Positions 16,556 to 25,736 of a stretch of 41,025 nt of DNA are shown in pieces. Below the pieces are notes generated by a model. That model ran no database searches and was not told the origin of the DNA. It saw only the letters and a list, made by a program, of their open reading frames with translations. The stretch's first letter is position 1. The number at the start of each line of letters is the position of its first letter. Source of the stretch: Alphaproteobacteria bacterium. Its GTDB lineage: Bacteria; Pseudomonadota; Alphaproteobacteria; Rhizobiales; JAKIUO01. Location of the stretch: contig JAJRRW010000067.1 of the NCBI GenBank assembly GCA_024279115.1, forward strand, positions 1-41,025, written 5' to 3'. Position numbers and translations under genes: made by a program.

Positions 16556-17062
16556 ATGTTTACACACAAACCGTTCACTTTTGTTACCTTGTTCTGGGTC
16601 TTTTTGATTCCCACTGCGCTTCCAGCGGCCAACGCACAAGTAACAACGATGACTGATTGCGAGAAATCCCGGTTCAGCGGCTCATGGGTCTCAACGGATA
16701 AAACTGTGCCATTTTTATCAAAACTCGACATCACTGACCTGTGTAAACAGATCACCACCAAGCCTGTGGCGACCAATAATCCCTGGGCGGGTTCGCTGGG
16801 ACGGGAGCGAAATTATATCTATCGCGAATACCGGCTTCGCCCCTCCAGCACGTGCTCGCCCGTTGATTGTGTCTGGGGTCGCGCCAAAGCCCAGATCGAC
16901 ACCAATGGGGTTCTGACAGCAAGATTCAGTATGTTCTTTTCACAAAGATATTTAAAGTTAACCTGGAAAAAACAGGCACTTCTCGTCAATTGGCGGATAC
17001 AATATCTCGGCGGGAAAAAGCCTGATCAGGTCGGTGAAACCGTGCTGGTGCGCGCCAATTAG
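16556..17062 (+). CDS. Secreted protein of unknown function
   Basis: The 168-residue product has a clear Sec signal peptide (hydrophobic core FVTLFWVFLIPTAL, likely cleavage after ANA at about residue 27). The mature domain of about 140 residues contains cysteines in TDCEKSRFSGSWVS, TDLCKQ and STCSPVDCVWG. The sequence alternates polar and hydrophobic residues, which suggests a small beta-rich periplasmic domain. FSGSW ... GETVLVRAN is mildly reminiscent of lipocalin-like folds, but I cannot assign a family. The ribosome-binding site GGAAGGAC precedes the ATG. The stop is TAG. It sits between cfa and the large L,D-transpeptidase gene, each more than 100 bases away. Confidence 0.75.
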   Translation: MFTHKPFTFVTLFWVFLIPTALPAANAQVTTMTDCEKSRFSGSWVSTDKTVPFLSKLDITDLCKQITTKPVATNNPWAGSLGRERNYIYREYRLRPSSTCSPVDCVWGRAKAQIDTNGVLTARFSMFFSQRYLKLTWKKQALLVNWRIQYLGGKKPDQVGETVLVRAN

Positions 17063-17258
17063 TCTCCCTGCCCCTCTTTTAAGGTCATTTAACACCCTCC
17101 GGCCCCGCCATCTGCGGGACGGGAAAAATATTCAAAAATCCCCTTAAAACAATCGTTTATTTTAATATTCTGGCTACCTTGCCACCGTTATTTCCTTGTC
17201 ATTTCAAACCCGCCTTACTATTCTTACCCTTCGTAATTAACGTGAGGGCTGATCCCGC

Positions 17259-18989
17259 ATGGACCTGATCAGAAAACGCCAAGCAAGTACTCTTCAGGCA
17301 CGGACCAGTTTTGCTGGTGTTCTCACGGCCTATTTGTTGTTTGCCCTGTTTACCTCGCTTCCCCTGCAAACAACGGCCCGATCCCTCTCCGCTCCTGCCC
17401 CGCTGGCCCTGGCGACAAGCCTGCCTGCGCCCTCCTCTTCCCCCTTGAAGCAACCGGCAGATAGGGGCAAATGGTGGCAACAGCATCAAGAAATGGCTTA
17501 TTTGCACGAGAAATGGTGGCAGCGCCATTCTTTGGCCAGTGCCGGGGCCGATCCTATGGCTCTCGCTCCAAAGCCTATCACGCCGCGCCAAACCGCCATT
17601 GCCGCAAACAACCAGGCAGCCACCTTACAGCTTACGAAAAGTGAGAACAGGCCCGCGCTCGTCGCAGCCCCGACAATCGCCCTTGCGGGCGTGTCGGCCT
17701 TGTCTTTGATCAAGCCGCTGGCACTTGCAAAAATCAGCCAATCTGCCCAAAATATACTTGCCGATAGAGCTGAATACGCAAACGCCGATCTTGAGGCTGA
17801 ACTACCAGCATTCAGCAAACGAGCGTTTGAATACCGCGAAAAACGCCCTTTGCGCGAACAGTACTCTGCCAAGCCGCCAAAAGCTGCTCAATGTGTTGCT
17901 GACAATATTGCCGGATGGTCTGGTTTAACACTGTCACCGCGCCAACAAGAATTGCTGAAAAAGCCGCGCCCTCCCTCTTCGCAGATTTCTCTGGAGCTGG
18001 CCGCGCGTTTGGATTTGAAGGGCTTTACCCCTGGCTCATCAATTTTCATACGCATCTTCAAGGACCGTTCTGAACTGGAAGTCTGGTTGAAAAAGGGTGA
18101 GCGCTACGCCCTTTACCACACCTATAAAATATGCCGATGGTCAGGATCATTTGGACCAAAACTCTATGAAGGGGACAAACAAAGCCCCGAAGGGTTCTAT
18201 ACGGTCAACAAGCAATTGTTCACGCGCCCCAGCTGGAAATGGAAAGGCAGTTTTTCCATCGGCTATCCCAACGCCTATGACAAGCTGCATGGCCGCACAG
18301 GATCGCTGATCCTCGTGCATGGCGGTTGCACCTCATCTGGTTGTTTTGCCATGACTGACCCGGTGATTGGCGAAGTTCGCGAACTAGCGCAACAGGCCAG
18401 AGACGCCGGACAACAAAAGTTCAACGTGCATGTCTATCCCTTCAAACTGACCACCGCCAATCTTGTCAGGCACAAAGACAGCCCCTGGCTGCCGTTCTGG
18501 AATAATCTCAAAGAAGGCTATGATCTGTTTGAAAAAACCGGCCTGCCACCAATCGTGCGGGTCTGCAACAAACGCTATGTGTTCGCGGCCAATGGTAGCG
18601 ATCAAGCATCTGTCGAGGGAGCCGACAAGGGATGTTATGGGCTCACAGCCGCTATTCCAGGCTGGAAACCGGCCAGCCGGATCGCCAGCAAAGCCGTGCA
18701 AACACGAGCCCGGCGCGCAGCCCGCAAGGCCAAAAGAACCGCTGCCCGCTCTCGTTGCAAGCTCAGCCGGGCCAGTTGCCGCAAATACGCCGCCCTGAAG
18801 CGAAAGAAAATCTCTAAACGGCGCGCCAGATTGAACAAGAAAAAACGCCTGATCAGAAAAAAACGGCTCGCCAGAAAAAAACACCTGGCCAGCAAAAAAC
18901 GCCGGGCCGCTAAACGCCGCGCTACCATGCGCCGCGCCAAATCCATTGGTGCCAAGCGCAAGGCCTATCAGTTCGGAGGTGGTCAGTAG
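17259..18989 (+). CDS. L,D-transpeptidase (YafK-like) with long polycationic C-terminal tail
   Basis: The 576-residue protein has three parts. Residues 1-45 are a signal sequence (AGVLTAYLLFALFTSLPL). Residues 46-215 form a low-complexity linker with two KWWQ-x-H motifs near 70 and 86. Residues 220-450 are the YkuD/YafK transpeptidase domain, with the active-site motif HGGCTSSGCFAMTD: H354 and nucleophile C362. The last 97 residues (from about 480, nucleotides 18696 onward) contain about 45 Lys/Arg, in repeated KKRLxR-type units, with two cysteines and almost no acidic residues. The family makes or trims 3-3 peptidoglycan crosslinks, or attaches or releases proteins from peptidoglycan. The tail may bind anionic envelope polymers or nucleic acid; that is inference. 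The stop is TAG. Confidence 0.88.
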   Translation: MDLIRKRQASTLQARTSFAGVLTAYLLFALFTSLPLQTTARSLSAPAPLALATSLPAPSSSPLKQPADRGKWWQQHQEMAYLHEKWWQRHSLASAGADPMALAPKPITPRQTAIAANNQAATLQLTKSENRPALVAAPTIALAGVSALSLIKPLALAKISQSAQNILADRAEYANADLEAELPAFSKRAFEYREKRPLREQYSAKPPKAAQCVADNIAGWSGLTLSPRQQELLKKPRPPSSQISLELAARLDLKGFTPGSSIFIRIFKDRSELEVWLKKGERYALYHTYKICRWSGSFGPKLYEGDKQSPEGFYTVNKQLFTRPSWKWKGSFSIGYPNAYDKLHGRTGSLILVHGGCTSSGCFAMTDPVIGEVRELAQQARDAGQQKFNVHVYPFKLTTANLVRHKDSPWLPFWNNLKEGYDLFEKTGLPPIVRVCNKRYVFAANGSDQASVEGADKGCYGLTAAIPGWKPASRIASKAVQTRARRAARKAKRTAARSRCKLSRASCRKYAALKRKKISKRRARLNKKKRLIRKKRLARKKHLASKKRRAAKRRATMRRAKSIGAKRKAYQFGGGQ

Positions 18990-19017
18990 CCGGGCAGAAA
19001 TTCGCGCTCGATATTGC

Positions 19018-20028
19018 CTATTTGGTCAAAATGGACCCATCAGGCTCAAAAGCATGGAACGCAAAAGCAAACGTCACTTCATAAACGACATCTTGCCATT
19101 TGCCATCGACCTTGCGTTGCACCACGACATTTCCCACGTCGCGGCCCTTTTTAATGACCGAATGACCAAGCGCCGTGTTTTGCCCGGCCTCCCAGCCAAG
19201 GGTCACATCGCCAACTCTGAGCGCTCCTTTTTTGCGCAACAGCTCAAGCGCCACAGCATGTTTTTTGCCACCGCTTTTTATCACCACCACGCGCGCCATG
19301 GGAGAAATACCCTCTGGCATCGCGCCGCGATACATGAAGGGTTTGGCGGCCAGGTCATAGTTTGCGTAAGGATTGCGACCATAGTCGCGCCTTGCCGCTG
19401 GATCACCGCGCAATATTTTGCCGCCCGGAAATCGTTTCTTGAAATTATCAAATGATTCCAGCCGGGAGGGCACGGTCACAAGTTTGCTGCCCAGCTGTTT
19501 GCCTACAATGGCCTGACCTGAAAACTGCTGCCACCAGCTCTGCGTCTGGCGATCATACATGACAAGATCGGAATAGCGCAATTTGCCTGTGGTGCCAAAA
19601 TCATAGAGCGTGTCGCCGAGCTTGCGCTCGAACACAATGGACGTGTTGCACAAGGGGCAATAGGTGACGCTCACCGGCACCCCGCCAACCACATCATTGA
19701 CGATCTCGTGCCACATCAAGATGCGCAAAGGATAAGCGCGCGCATCGCCATTGATCGACAGGCCAATCACCGGCTCTTGAGGCCCCAGTTTGGTCTCCTT
19801 GTCGATGGCATGAAACAAGGGCTTGTCAATGGAGGGGATGCCATCTTTTGGCGGCCCCCCTGATATGATGTCAGCAAAATCAATGGAACTTTTCGAAAAG
19901 TCCGTTTGCTTCCATTCTTGTTGCCACCATTCCACATCAGATTGCGCGCGGCTTTGCGCGGGGGCGTTGAGGACGCCAAACGGCACCAGCGCAACCAGTA
20001 ACAAAAATTTTGAAAATACTGACATCAT
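19018..20028 (-). CDS. DUF3179 domain-containing secreted protein
   Basis: The 336-residue product starts at one of two adjacent ATGs (20028 or 20025). It has a signal peptide (SVFSKFLLLVALVPFGVLNAPAQSRAQ) and then a DUF3179 domain. Hallmarks are FHAIDKE, PVIGLSINGDARAYPLRILMWHEIVND, PVSVTYCPLCNTSIVFERKLGD with its CPLC pair, and LVMYDRQTQSWWQQFSGQAIVG. The function of DUF3179 is unknown; it is exported and may use the CxxC pair for metal or redox chemistry. It is divergent from glpD, with about 90 bases between starts, and convergent with the transpeptidase gene, whose TAG stop lies 29 bases away. It also stops with TAG. Confidence 0.87.
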   Translation of the reverse strand: MMSVFSKFLLLVALVPFGVLNAPAQSRAQSDVEWWQQEWKQTDFSKSSIDFADIISGGPPKDGIPSIDKPLFHAIDKETKLGPQEPVIGLSINGDARAYPLRILMWHEIVNDVVGGVPVSVTYCPLCNTSIVFERKLGDTLYDFGTTGKLRYSDLVMYDRQTQSWWQQFSGQAIVGKQLGSKLVTVPSRLESFDNFKKRFPGGKILRGDPAARRDYGRNPYANYDLAAKPFMYRGAMPEGISPMARVVVIKSGGKKHAVALELLRKKGALRVGDVTLGWEAGQNTALGHSVIKKGRDVGNVVVQRKVDGKWQDVVYEVTFAFAFHAFEPDGSILTK

Positions 20029-20117
20029 GCAATGACTATAGGGATTTGCAGCCAGATTAGCCAATCACAACCCATACACTGCTTGTGATGTTGACATTGA
20101 GAGATTTAATCTCGACG

Positions 20118-21641
20118 ATGCAGCCCATGTATGACATTGCCATCATCGGTGGGGGCGTAAACGGCTGTGGCATTGCCCGCGATGCGGCTGGTCGTGGCCT
20201 GAAAACCGTGCTGCTCGAAATGAACGATCTGGCCAGCGGCACCTCGTCGCGCTCTACCAAGCTCATTCATGGTGGCCTGCGCTATCTTGAACATTATGAA
20301 TTCGCGCTGGTGCGCAAGTCTCTGATTGAGCGAGAAGTTCTCTACAAAATCGCCCCTCATATCATTTCGCCCCTGCGCTTCATATTTCCGCACCACCAGA
20401 AAATGCGGCCAATCTGGCTGATGCGCCTTGGGCTGTTTCTCTATGATCACATTGGTGGCCGTAAAATTCTGCCCACCAGTAGGAGCCTTGATCTCACGCG
20501 CGATGAGGCCGGTAAGCCGCTCAAATCCGCCTTTACAACAGGATTTGAATATTCCGACTGCCGGGTTGATGACGCCCGACTGGTTGTGTTGAATGCCATG
20601 GATGCCTTTGAGCGCGGCGCCGACATTTTTGTTGGCACAAAACTGATCAGCGCCCACCGCGATGATCAGCACTGGTCGTTGCAACTGCGCGATGCCAACA
20701 GCAAAAAACTGCGCACCATAAAAGCCCGCACGCTGGTCAATGCGGCGGGGCCCTGGGTCGATGAAATCGTTGCCAATCGTCTGCACATCCAGTCCGCCAG
20801 CATGGTGCGCCAGGTCAAGGGCAGCCATATTGTCGTGCCAAAACTGTTCGACCATGGGCGCGCATATATTTTCCAAAACCCAGATCAGCGCATCATCTTT
20901 GCCCTTCCCTATGAGCAAGAGTTCACATTGATCGGCACCACCGATGTGGATGTGACGGGGGATCCCGGCCAAGTGGAAATCAGCCGCGATGAAATCAGCT
21001 ATTTGTGTAAGGCGGCCAGCGAATATTTTACCAAGCCCGTTGCCCCCATAGATGTGGTCTGGAGCTTTGCCGGGGTGCGCCCCTTGTTTGGCAACGAAAA
21101 AACCTCCGCCAGCAAGCTGACCCGCGACTATGTACTGGAGCGCAATGGCGATAAGGATGAGCCCGTGGTCATCAGTATTTTTGGCGGCAAAATCACCACC
21201 TATCGCCAACTGGCCGAAAAGGTGCTGGCGAAACTTGAAGATCAGCTTCCTGTCAACACTGGAAAACCGTGGACCAGCACCAGCCCCCTGCCCGGCGGCG
21301 ATTTTGAGATCGACCAATTCGGCAGGCTGGTTGAAAAACTGAGGCATCAATGCCCGCCCATGACGCAGGCGCAAGCGGTCCGCTTGATCAGCGCTTATGG
21401 TACGCGCTGCTTTGAGATTTTTGCGCCCGATGGAACATGCCGCACCGTTGGCGAAGATTTTGGCGGCGGGTTGACGCAAATCGAAGTGGAGCATCTGATT
21501 GAGCAAGAATGGGCCAGAGGCGCCGACGATATTTTATGGCGGCGCAGCAAGCTGGGGCTGACCCTGTCGGATACTCAAAAAAGACATCTCGATCAATGGT
21601 TGCAAGGCCGTAAAAAGAACGCTGATGGTTTGACAGGTTGA
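20118..21641 (+). CDS. glpD: Aerobic glycerol-3-phosphate dehydrogenase GlpD
   Basis: The roughly 507-residue flavoprotein oxidises sn-glycerol-3-phosphate to dihydroxyacetone phosphate at the inner membrane and passes electrons to ubiquinone. The N-terminal FAD site IIGGGVNGCGIARDAAGRG is followed by SGTSSRSTKLIHGGLRYLE, the GlpD/DAO signature. Further in are VNAAGPWVDEI, GSHIVVP and GTTDVDVTGDP. A C-terminal DAO_C helical domain runs from about 390. The start at 20118 or the Met three codons later fits the FAD strand; an ATG at 20085 is also in frame. None has a good ribosome-binding site. GAGAT-TTA-ATCTC lies just upstream (20099-20111). The usual glpK, glpF and glpR partners are absent. 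The stop is TGA. Confidence 0.93.
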   Translation: MQPMYDIAIIGGGVNGCGIARDAAGRGLKTVLLEMNDLASGTSSRSTKLIHGGLRYLEHYEFALVRKSLIEREVLYKIAPHIISPLRFIFPHHQKMRPIWLMRLGLFLYDHIGGRKILPTSRSLDLTRDEAGKPLKSAFTTGFEYSDCRVDDARLVVLNAMDAFERGADIFVGTKLISAHRDDQHWSLQLRDANSKKLRTIKARTLVNAAGPWVDEIVANRLHIQSASMVRQVKGSHIVVPKLFDHGRAYIFQNPDQRIIFALPYEQEFTLIGTTDVDVTGDPGQVEISRDEISYLCKAASEYFTKPVAPIDVVWSFAGVRPLFGNEKTSASKLTRDYVLERNGDKDEPVVISIFGGKITTYRQLAEKVLAKLEDQLPVNTGKPWTSTSPLPGGDFEIDQFGRLVEKLRHQCPPMTQAQAVRLISAYGTRCFEIFAPDGTCRTVGEDFGGGLTQIEVEHLIEQEWARGADDILWRRSKLGLTLSDTQKRHLDQWLQGRKKNADGLTG

Positions 21642-21728
21642 GTCACGCGCTCGCAGCGAAATATGCTATGCCATTGACGCCCTGCATTCCCTGTCTTTAT
21701 GCAGCATATAGCCTATCGGTGGACGCCC

Positions 21729-24266
21729 TTAGGCCTCGCGTAAATGCGCCGTGCTTTTCTGACCCAGAATACGCCAGGTGCCCAGCAGCCCGAGCGGCAG
21801 GATAAGCAAAACAACAATGCCGATAATTTCCGCCAGCACCCAACCAGAAAACACAAATGGCAGCTCCATGGCATAGGTGACAATCGCGTAGGCCGCCAGC
21901 CCGCCAATCAGTAACGCCAACACCGAGCTTAACAGGGCAAGCACCAGATATTCCATGAAATGAACCCCCAATATGCGCTGCCTCGTCGCCCCCAGCACCT
22001 TGAAAATCACGGTCTCGCGCAGTCTGGCATTGTGGGTCGCCGCCATGGCACCAGCAAGCGCCACCGCCCCCACCAGCAACAAAACCAGATTGGCGGCCTT
22101 TACAGCCACCAAAATACCCTTCAGGACCCGGTCAATACTGGCCAGCACTTCACGCACCGCAATCGGCGTGACATCTGGCAGGGCGGCAACAAGATTGTGG
22201 ATCAAGCGCCCCTCCTGCTCCACATTGTTGCGCTCGCGCAAAGACAAGGTGGCTAATAATTTGTAGGGGGCATTTTGCAAACTGTTGGGCGAGAAAATCA
22301 TCACGAAATTGATCGACAGACTTTTCCATTCAACGCGCCGCATATTGGCGATTTTGGCGACGATATCGCGGCCCAGCACATTGACGGTTACCTCATCGCC
22401 GATATTCAGCCCCAGGCCTTTGGCGATTTTTTCTTCAAATGACACCAGCGGGGGACCGCTATAATCTTCTGGCCACCATTGCCCCCTCGTCAGCACCGAG
22501 CCCGCCGGTATTTTCGGCGCGAAGGTCAGGCCCCGGTCACCGCGCAGCACCCAGCCTGTGCCGGGCGCCGGCTTGATCAATTCCGCCGGAGTGCCCGCTA
22601 TATTGGTCAAACGGCCACGCAGCATGGGCGCATCATTGAGCGTCACCCCCGGGGCGGTCTCGCTGGCAATTTTCTTGAATTTGGCAAGGTCTGATTTATC
22701 AATATCAACGACAAAGAAATTTGGCGCGTCGGCAGGCAGGCCGGTTTCCAACTGGCTCATCAGTGCACTTTGCACAAAGGAAACCGTGGTCAGCAGACTA
22801 AGGCCAATGCCAAGCGACAAGATGGTGGTGGTCAGCAAGGGGGTGGGACCAGCCAGCGAGGAGCGCACCATGGCTAAGCGGCTGTTTTCGGGGCGCGGCA
22901 TCGCCTCGAAACCACGCTTCAATAAAGCAGCGATACCTTTGAAGGAAAAATATAAAATCACAAATCCAATACATACGAACAGCGACACAAATCTCATATT
23001 CGAGAGATAAATAACTAAGGCGGCAAGCCCGAGAACCAGCACAATCGTCACCCCGATGACCAGCCAGTCAGGGCCTGCTTTGGTCGCCTCGATTTGGGCA
23101 CGATAAAGCTCGGCAGCGCGTATTTTTTGGGCCTTGCCAAGCGGCCATAGCGTAAAGATCAGTGCCACCAGAAACCCGTAAAGACTGGACAATAACAAAA
23201 CCGCGAGCGGTAAGCCAAACTCAAGCTTGATCGGCAGCATTGAGGCAATAAAAACATTCAATAGCGGCGGAAGTGCTGCCCCCACCATAAGTCCCAAAAA
23301 GATACCAAGCGCCGCCAGCATCAAAATCTGCAACAGATAAATGAGAAAAATCAACTGCCCCGAGGCGCCAAGTGATTTGAAGGTGGCGATCACTTCTCGC
23401 TTGCGCGAGATATGCGAGGTGACTGCATTGGCGACCCCGACACCGCCGATAAACAAAGCCGCCAGCGACAACAGTTCGAGAAACTGGCTGAACCTGTTGA
23501 TGGCGCGAGAAACCCCCGGCGTTGGATTGGCGCGATCCAGAACGATAAACCCGGCTTGCGGGAATTGCTCGATGACACGGTTTTTCGCATCGCGCACCTG
23601 TTCGATTTTGCTATCCTTGTCGGCAAGCGCCAGACGCACGGAATAGCGAATAAGACTGCCGGGTTGTTCCAGTCCGGTCTTTATCAAGGTTTGGCGCGAT
23701 ATTAAAACGCGGGGGCCAAAATTGAGACGCCCGGACAATCTATCGGGTTCAAGAGCCAGAACGCCGCGCACGATAATTCTGGCGTCACCAAGCATAAACG
23801 AGCCGCCTTGCCTGATACCAAGGCGTTCCAGCAAAAGCTGATCGACAATCGCATTGTTTGGTTGATGCAACAGGCCATCGAACCGGCCCTCCCGGACCTG
23901 CAATTCTCCCACCAGCGGATAGGCTTTGTCCACGGCCTTGATATCAACAAGCACCGAGCGATCCGGCTTTTGCGAGCGGGCAATGGAGCGCAATCTGGCA
24001 ATCGAGCTGATGGCCCCAAATTTAGCGATATAGTCGCGCTGCTGGCTGGTTGGGGCTTTATGCACCAGCGCAAAGGACAGATCGCCGCCAAGCAGCACCC
24101 GTCCTTGCGCATCAAGCCCCGTTTTAAGAGCCGTTGACAACACCCCCACCGTGGTAATCGCCGTCACCCCCAGCATGATACACGCCACAAGCACGTAAAA
24201 CCCGGTGAGCCCGCCACGCAGTTCACGCATCGCCAGTTTTGCCGCCAGGCCAACATTGCTGATCAT
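21729..24266 (-). CDS. ABC transporter permease, FtsX/MacB type (YbbP-like)
   Basis: The 845-residue membrane protein has one N-terminal membrane helix, an extracytoplasmic domain (about 45-240), a first FtsX helical core (about 255-380), a central helix pair (about 400-460), a second periplasmic domain, and a second FtsX core near the C-terminus (AANLVLLLVGAVALAGAMAATHNARLRETVIFKVLGATRQRI). This is the YbbP layout of lipoprotein/lipid-type mechanotransmitting ABC exporters. Its start overlaps the ATPase stop by 4 bases (ATGA). Together with divergent tesA it reproduces the tesA-ybbA-ybbP neighbourhood of E. coli and many proteobacteria. Substrate is unknown; relatives act on envelope lipids or lipoproteins. 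The stop is TAA, and glpD is convergent. Confidence 0.9.
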   Translation of the reverse strand: MISNVGLAAKLAMRELRGGLTGFYVLVACIMLGVTAITTVGVLSTALKTGLDAQGRVLLGGDLSFALVHKAPTSQQRDYIAKFGAISSIARLRSIARSQKPDRSVLVDIKAVDKAYPLVGELQVREGRFDGLLHQPNNAIVDQLLLERLGIRQGGSFMLGDARIIVRGVLALEPDRLSGRLNFGPRVLISRQTLIKTGLEQPGSLIRYSVRLALADKDSKIEQVRDAKNRVIEQFPQAGFIVLDRANPTPGVSRAINRFSQFLELLSLAALFIGGVGVANAVTSHISRKREVIATFKSLGASGQLIFLIYLLQILMLAALGIFLGLMVGAALPPLLNVFIASMLPIKLEFGLPLAVLLLSSLYGFLVALIFTLWPLGKAQKIRAAELYRAQIEATKAGPDWLVIGVTIVLVLGLAALVIYLSNMRFVSLFVCIGFVILYFSFKGIAALLKRGFEAMPRPENSRLAMVRSSLAGPTPLLTTTILSLGIGLSLLTTVSFVQSALMSQLETGLPADAPNFFVVDIDKSDLAKFKKIASETAPGVTLNDAPMLRGRLTNIAGTPAELIKPAPGTGWVLRGDRGLTFAPKIPAGSVLTRGQWWPEDYSGPPLVSFEEKIAKGLGLNIGDEVTVNVLGRDIVAKIANMRRVEWKSLSINFVMIFSPNSLQNAPYKLLATLSLRERNNVEQEGRLIHNLVAALPDVTPIAVREVLASIDRVLKGILVAVKAANLVLLLVGAVALAGAMAATHNARLRETVIFKVLGATRQRILGVHFMEYLVLALLSSVLALLIGGLAAYAIVTYAMELPFVFSGWVLAEIIGIVVLLILPLGLLGTWRILGQKSTAHLREA

Positions 24267-24952
24267 TGAACCTTCGCAATCTTGTTATCGGCACTTGTTG
24301 TTATGCGCCCGTCTTCGATTTTGATTTGTCGCTGGCAACGGCTTGCCAGGGCTTCATCATGGGTGATCAAAACCAGCGTCGTATTGTGGGCCTTGTGAAG
24401 ATCAAACAACAGATCAATCACCTCCCCGCCGGTTTTACCATCCAGATTACCCGTTGGTTCATCGGCCAGCAACAGGCTTGGTTTTGGGGCCAGCGCGCGG
24501 GCCAGCGCCACCCTTTGTTTCTCCCCCCCCGATAATTGCGCCGGGAAATGATCATGGCGATGCGACAGCCCCACATCTTCGAGTAACGCGCGAGCCCGCT
24601 CAAAGGGTTCACTGGCTCCCGAAAATTCCAGCGGCAAAGCGGTGTTTTCGAGCGCCGTCATGGTGGACACCAGATTAAACGATTGAAAAACAATACCGAT
24701 ATGTTCGCCGCGGATCAGCGCCAATTGATCCTCATTCAGCGTCGACATCTGATGATCCGCAAACATCACGCGGCCACTGGTCACCTGTTCGAGCCCTGCC
24801 ATCACCATCAGTAACGAGGTTTTTCCAGATCCCGACGGCCCGACAATCCCCACCGTTTCACCGCCATGAATGGTAAGATTGATGTCGCGTAAAATTTCCA
24901 CCGGCCCGGCCCGGCTTGAAAGGGTCAAATTGGTGTCCGATAACTCGATCAA
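24263..24952 (-). CDS. ABC transporter ATP-binding protein (YbbA/LolD-like)
   Basis: The 229-residue ATPase has Walker A VGPSGSGKTSLL (about 36-47), Q-loop region VFQSFNLV, signature LSGGEKQRVALARALA, Walker B LLLADEPTGNLDG and the switch His in LVLITHDEALA. It energises the permease encoded immediately downstream. The recognisable frame begins at TTG 24952, with no clear ribosome-binding site. An ATG at 24975 precedes a run of nine A and is out of frame by one base; ten A would place it in frame. Either the TTG is used, the A run is miscounted, or slippage links the two. It is divergent from tesA. Confidence 0.9.
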   Translation of the reverse strand: MIELSDTNLTLSSRAGPVEILRDINLTIHGGETVGIVGPSGSGKTSLLMVMAGLEQVTSGRVMFADHQMSTLNEDQLALIRGEHIGIVFQSFNLVSTMTALENTALPLEFSGASEPFERARALLEDVGLSHRHDHFPAQLSGGEKQRVALARALAPKPSLLLADEPTGNLDGKTGGEVIDLLFDLHKAHNTTLVLITHDEALASRCQRQIKIEDGRITTSADNKIAKVQ

Positions 24953-25025
24953 CGCTGATTTTTTTTTGTCGTCATAAAAGCCTGTCTCATATTCTTGACG
25001 CTGTGATAAGGTTCACTGGTTTTTG

Positions 25026-25039
25026 CGGGTTACAACCCG
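25026..25039. promoter_or_regulatory. Operator-like palindrome between the ABC operon and tesA
   Basis: CGGGTT-AC-AACCCG is a perfect 6-2-6 palindrome in the 116-base divergent gap, 30 bases before the tesA ATG. Its place between two outward-facing starts fits a regulator site, but no regulator is known and chance is possible. Confidence 0.35.
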
Positions 25040-25068
25040 TTTATCTCTCGTCCCATATAGGTCATAAC

Positions 25069-25736
25069 ATGTCGATTTTAAGCCATAGCATCTTTTCCTC
25101 CCCAAAAACATTTCTGTACTCAATGGGAATAATCTCTCTGCTTTTCATAAGTCCAGCCTTTGCCGATACGGTAAAACTTGTCGTACTGGGGGATAGCCTG
25201 TCGGCTGGCTATCGCTTGCCCCGGGGGGCAGGCTTTACAGAACAATTGCAAAGACGCCTCAAAAAAGAAGGCCACGACGTCACGATCATCAATGCCGGGG
25301 TCTCTGGAGATACCACGGCGGGCGGCTTGGCGCGTCTTTCATGGTCCGTCCCCAAAGGCACGCATGCGGTGATTGTCGAGCTGGGGGCCAATGATGCCTT
25401 GCGCGGTGTTGATCCAAAGCAAACCTATAAAAATCTCGACAAATTGATCGGCAAATTGCGCAAACGGGGCATCAAGGTGCTGCTGGCGGGGATGGAAGCG
25501 CCGCGCAATCTTGGCGTGCCCTATGTCAAGGCGTGTGGGGCGATCTATCCAGCGCGCGCCAAAAAATACCGTGTGGCTCTTTATCCATTTTTTCTCAAAG
25601 GCGTCGCCCTGCAAAACAGTTCATGCTGGCAGATGGCCTGCACCCCAATGAAAAGGGCATTGCCGTTATGGTCAAAAATATCAAACCCCATGTCTTGCGC
25701 CTGCTGCAACAAGCAAAGAAACCGGCAACCCGCTAA
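25069..25736 (+). pseudogene. tesA: Arylesterase/lysophospholipase TesA (GDSL), frameshifted near the 3' end
   Basis: The first 182 codons give a signal peptide (SMGIISLLFISPAFA) and an SGNH/GDSL hydrolase: GDSLSAGY (nucleophile Ser), AGVSGDTTAGGLARL (Gly block) and VIVELGANDALRGVD (Asn block). After YPFFLKGVALQ the frame runs into unrelated sequence. The expected end, QFMLADGLHPNEKGIAVMV with the catalytic Asp-His, is encoded one base off and ends at 25736. Adding one A to the AAAA run at 25613-25616 restores CTG CAA AAA CAG TTC ATG and the family's usual spacing. Without repair the enzyme lacks its Asp-His pair, so it would be inactive. The cause is either a homopolymer read error, a real single-base deletion, or frameshifting. 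TesA hydrolyses periplasmic acyl esters and thioesters. It is divergent from its usual ABC partners. Confidence 0.85.

Noticed and set aside
20106-21506. Long open frame (466 codons) on the minus strand opposite glpD
   Set aside because: Its product has no recognisable domain, while the plus strand encodes a complete GlpD. Long antisense frames are a side effect of codon usage here; the same applies to 26142-27125 and 27360-28298 opposite ppsA.
21682-21704. CTGCAT...ATGCAG inverted repeat between convergent glpD and the permease gene
   Set aside because: Only a 6-bp stem with an 11-base loop and no T run; too weak to call a terminator.
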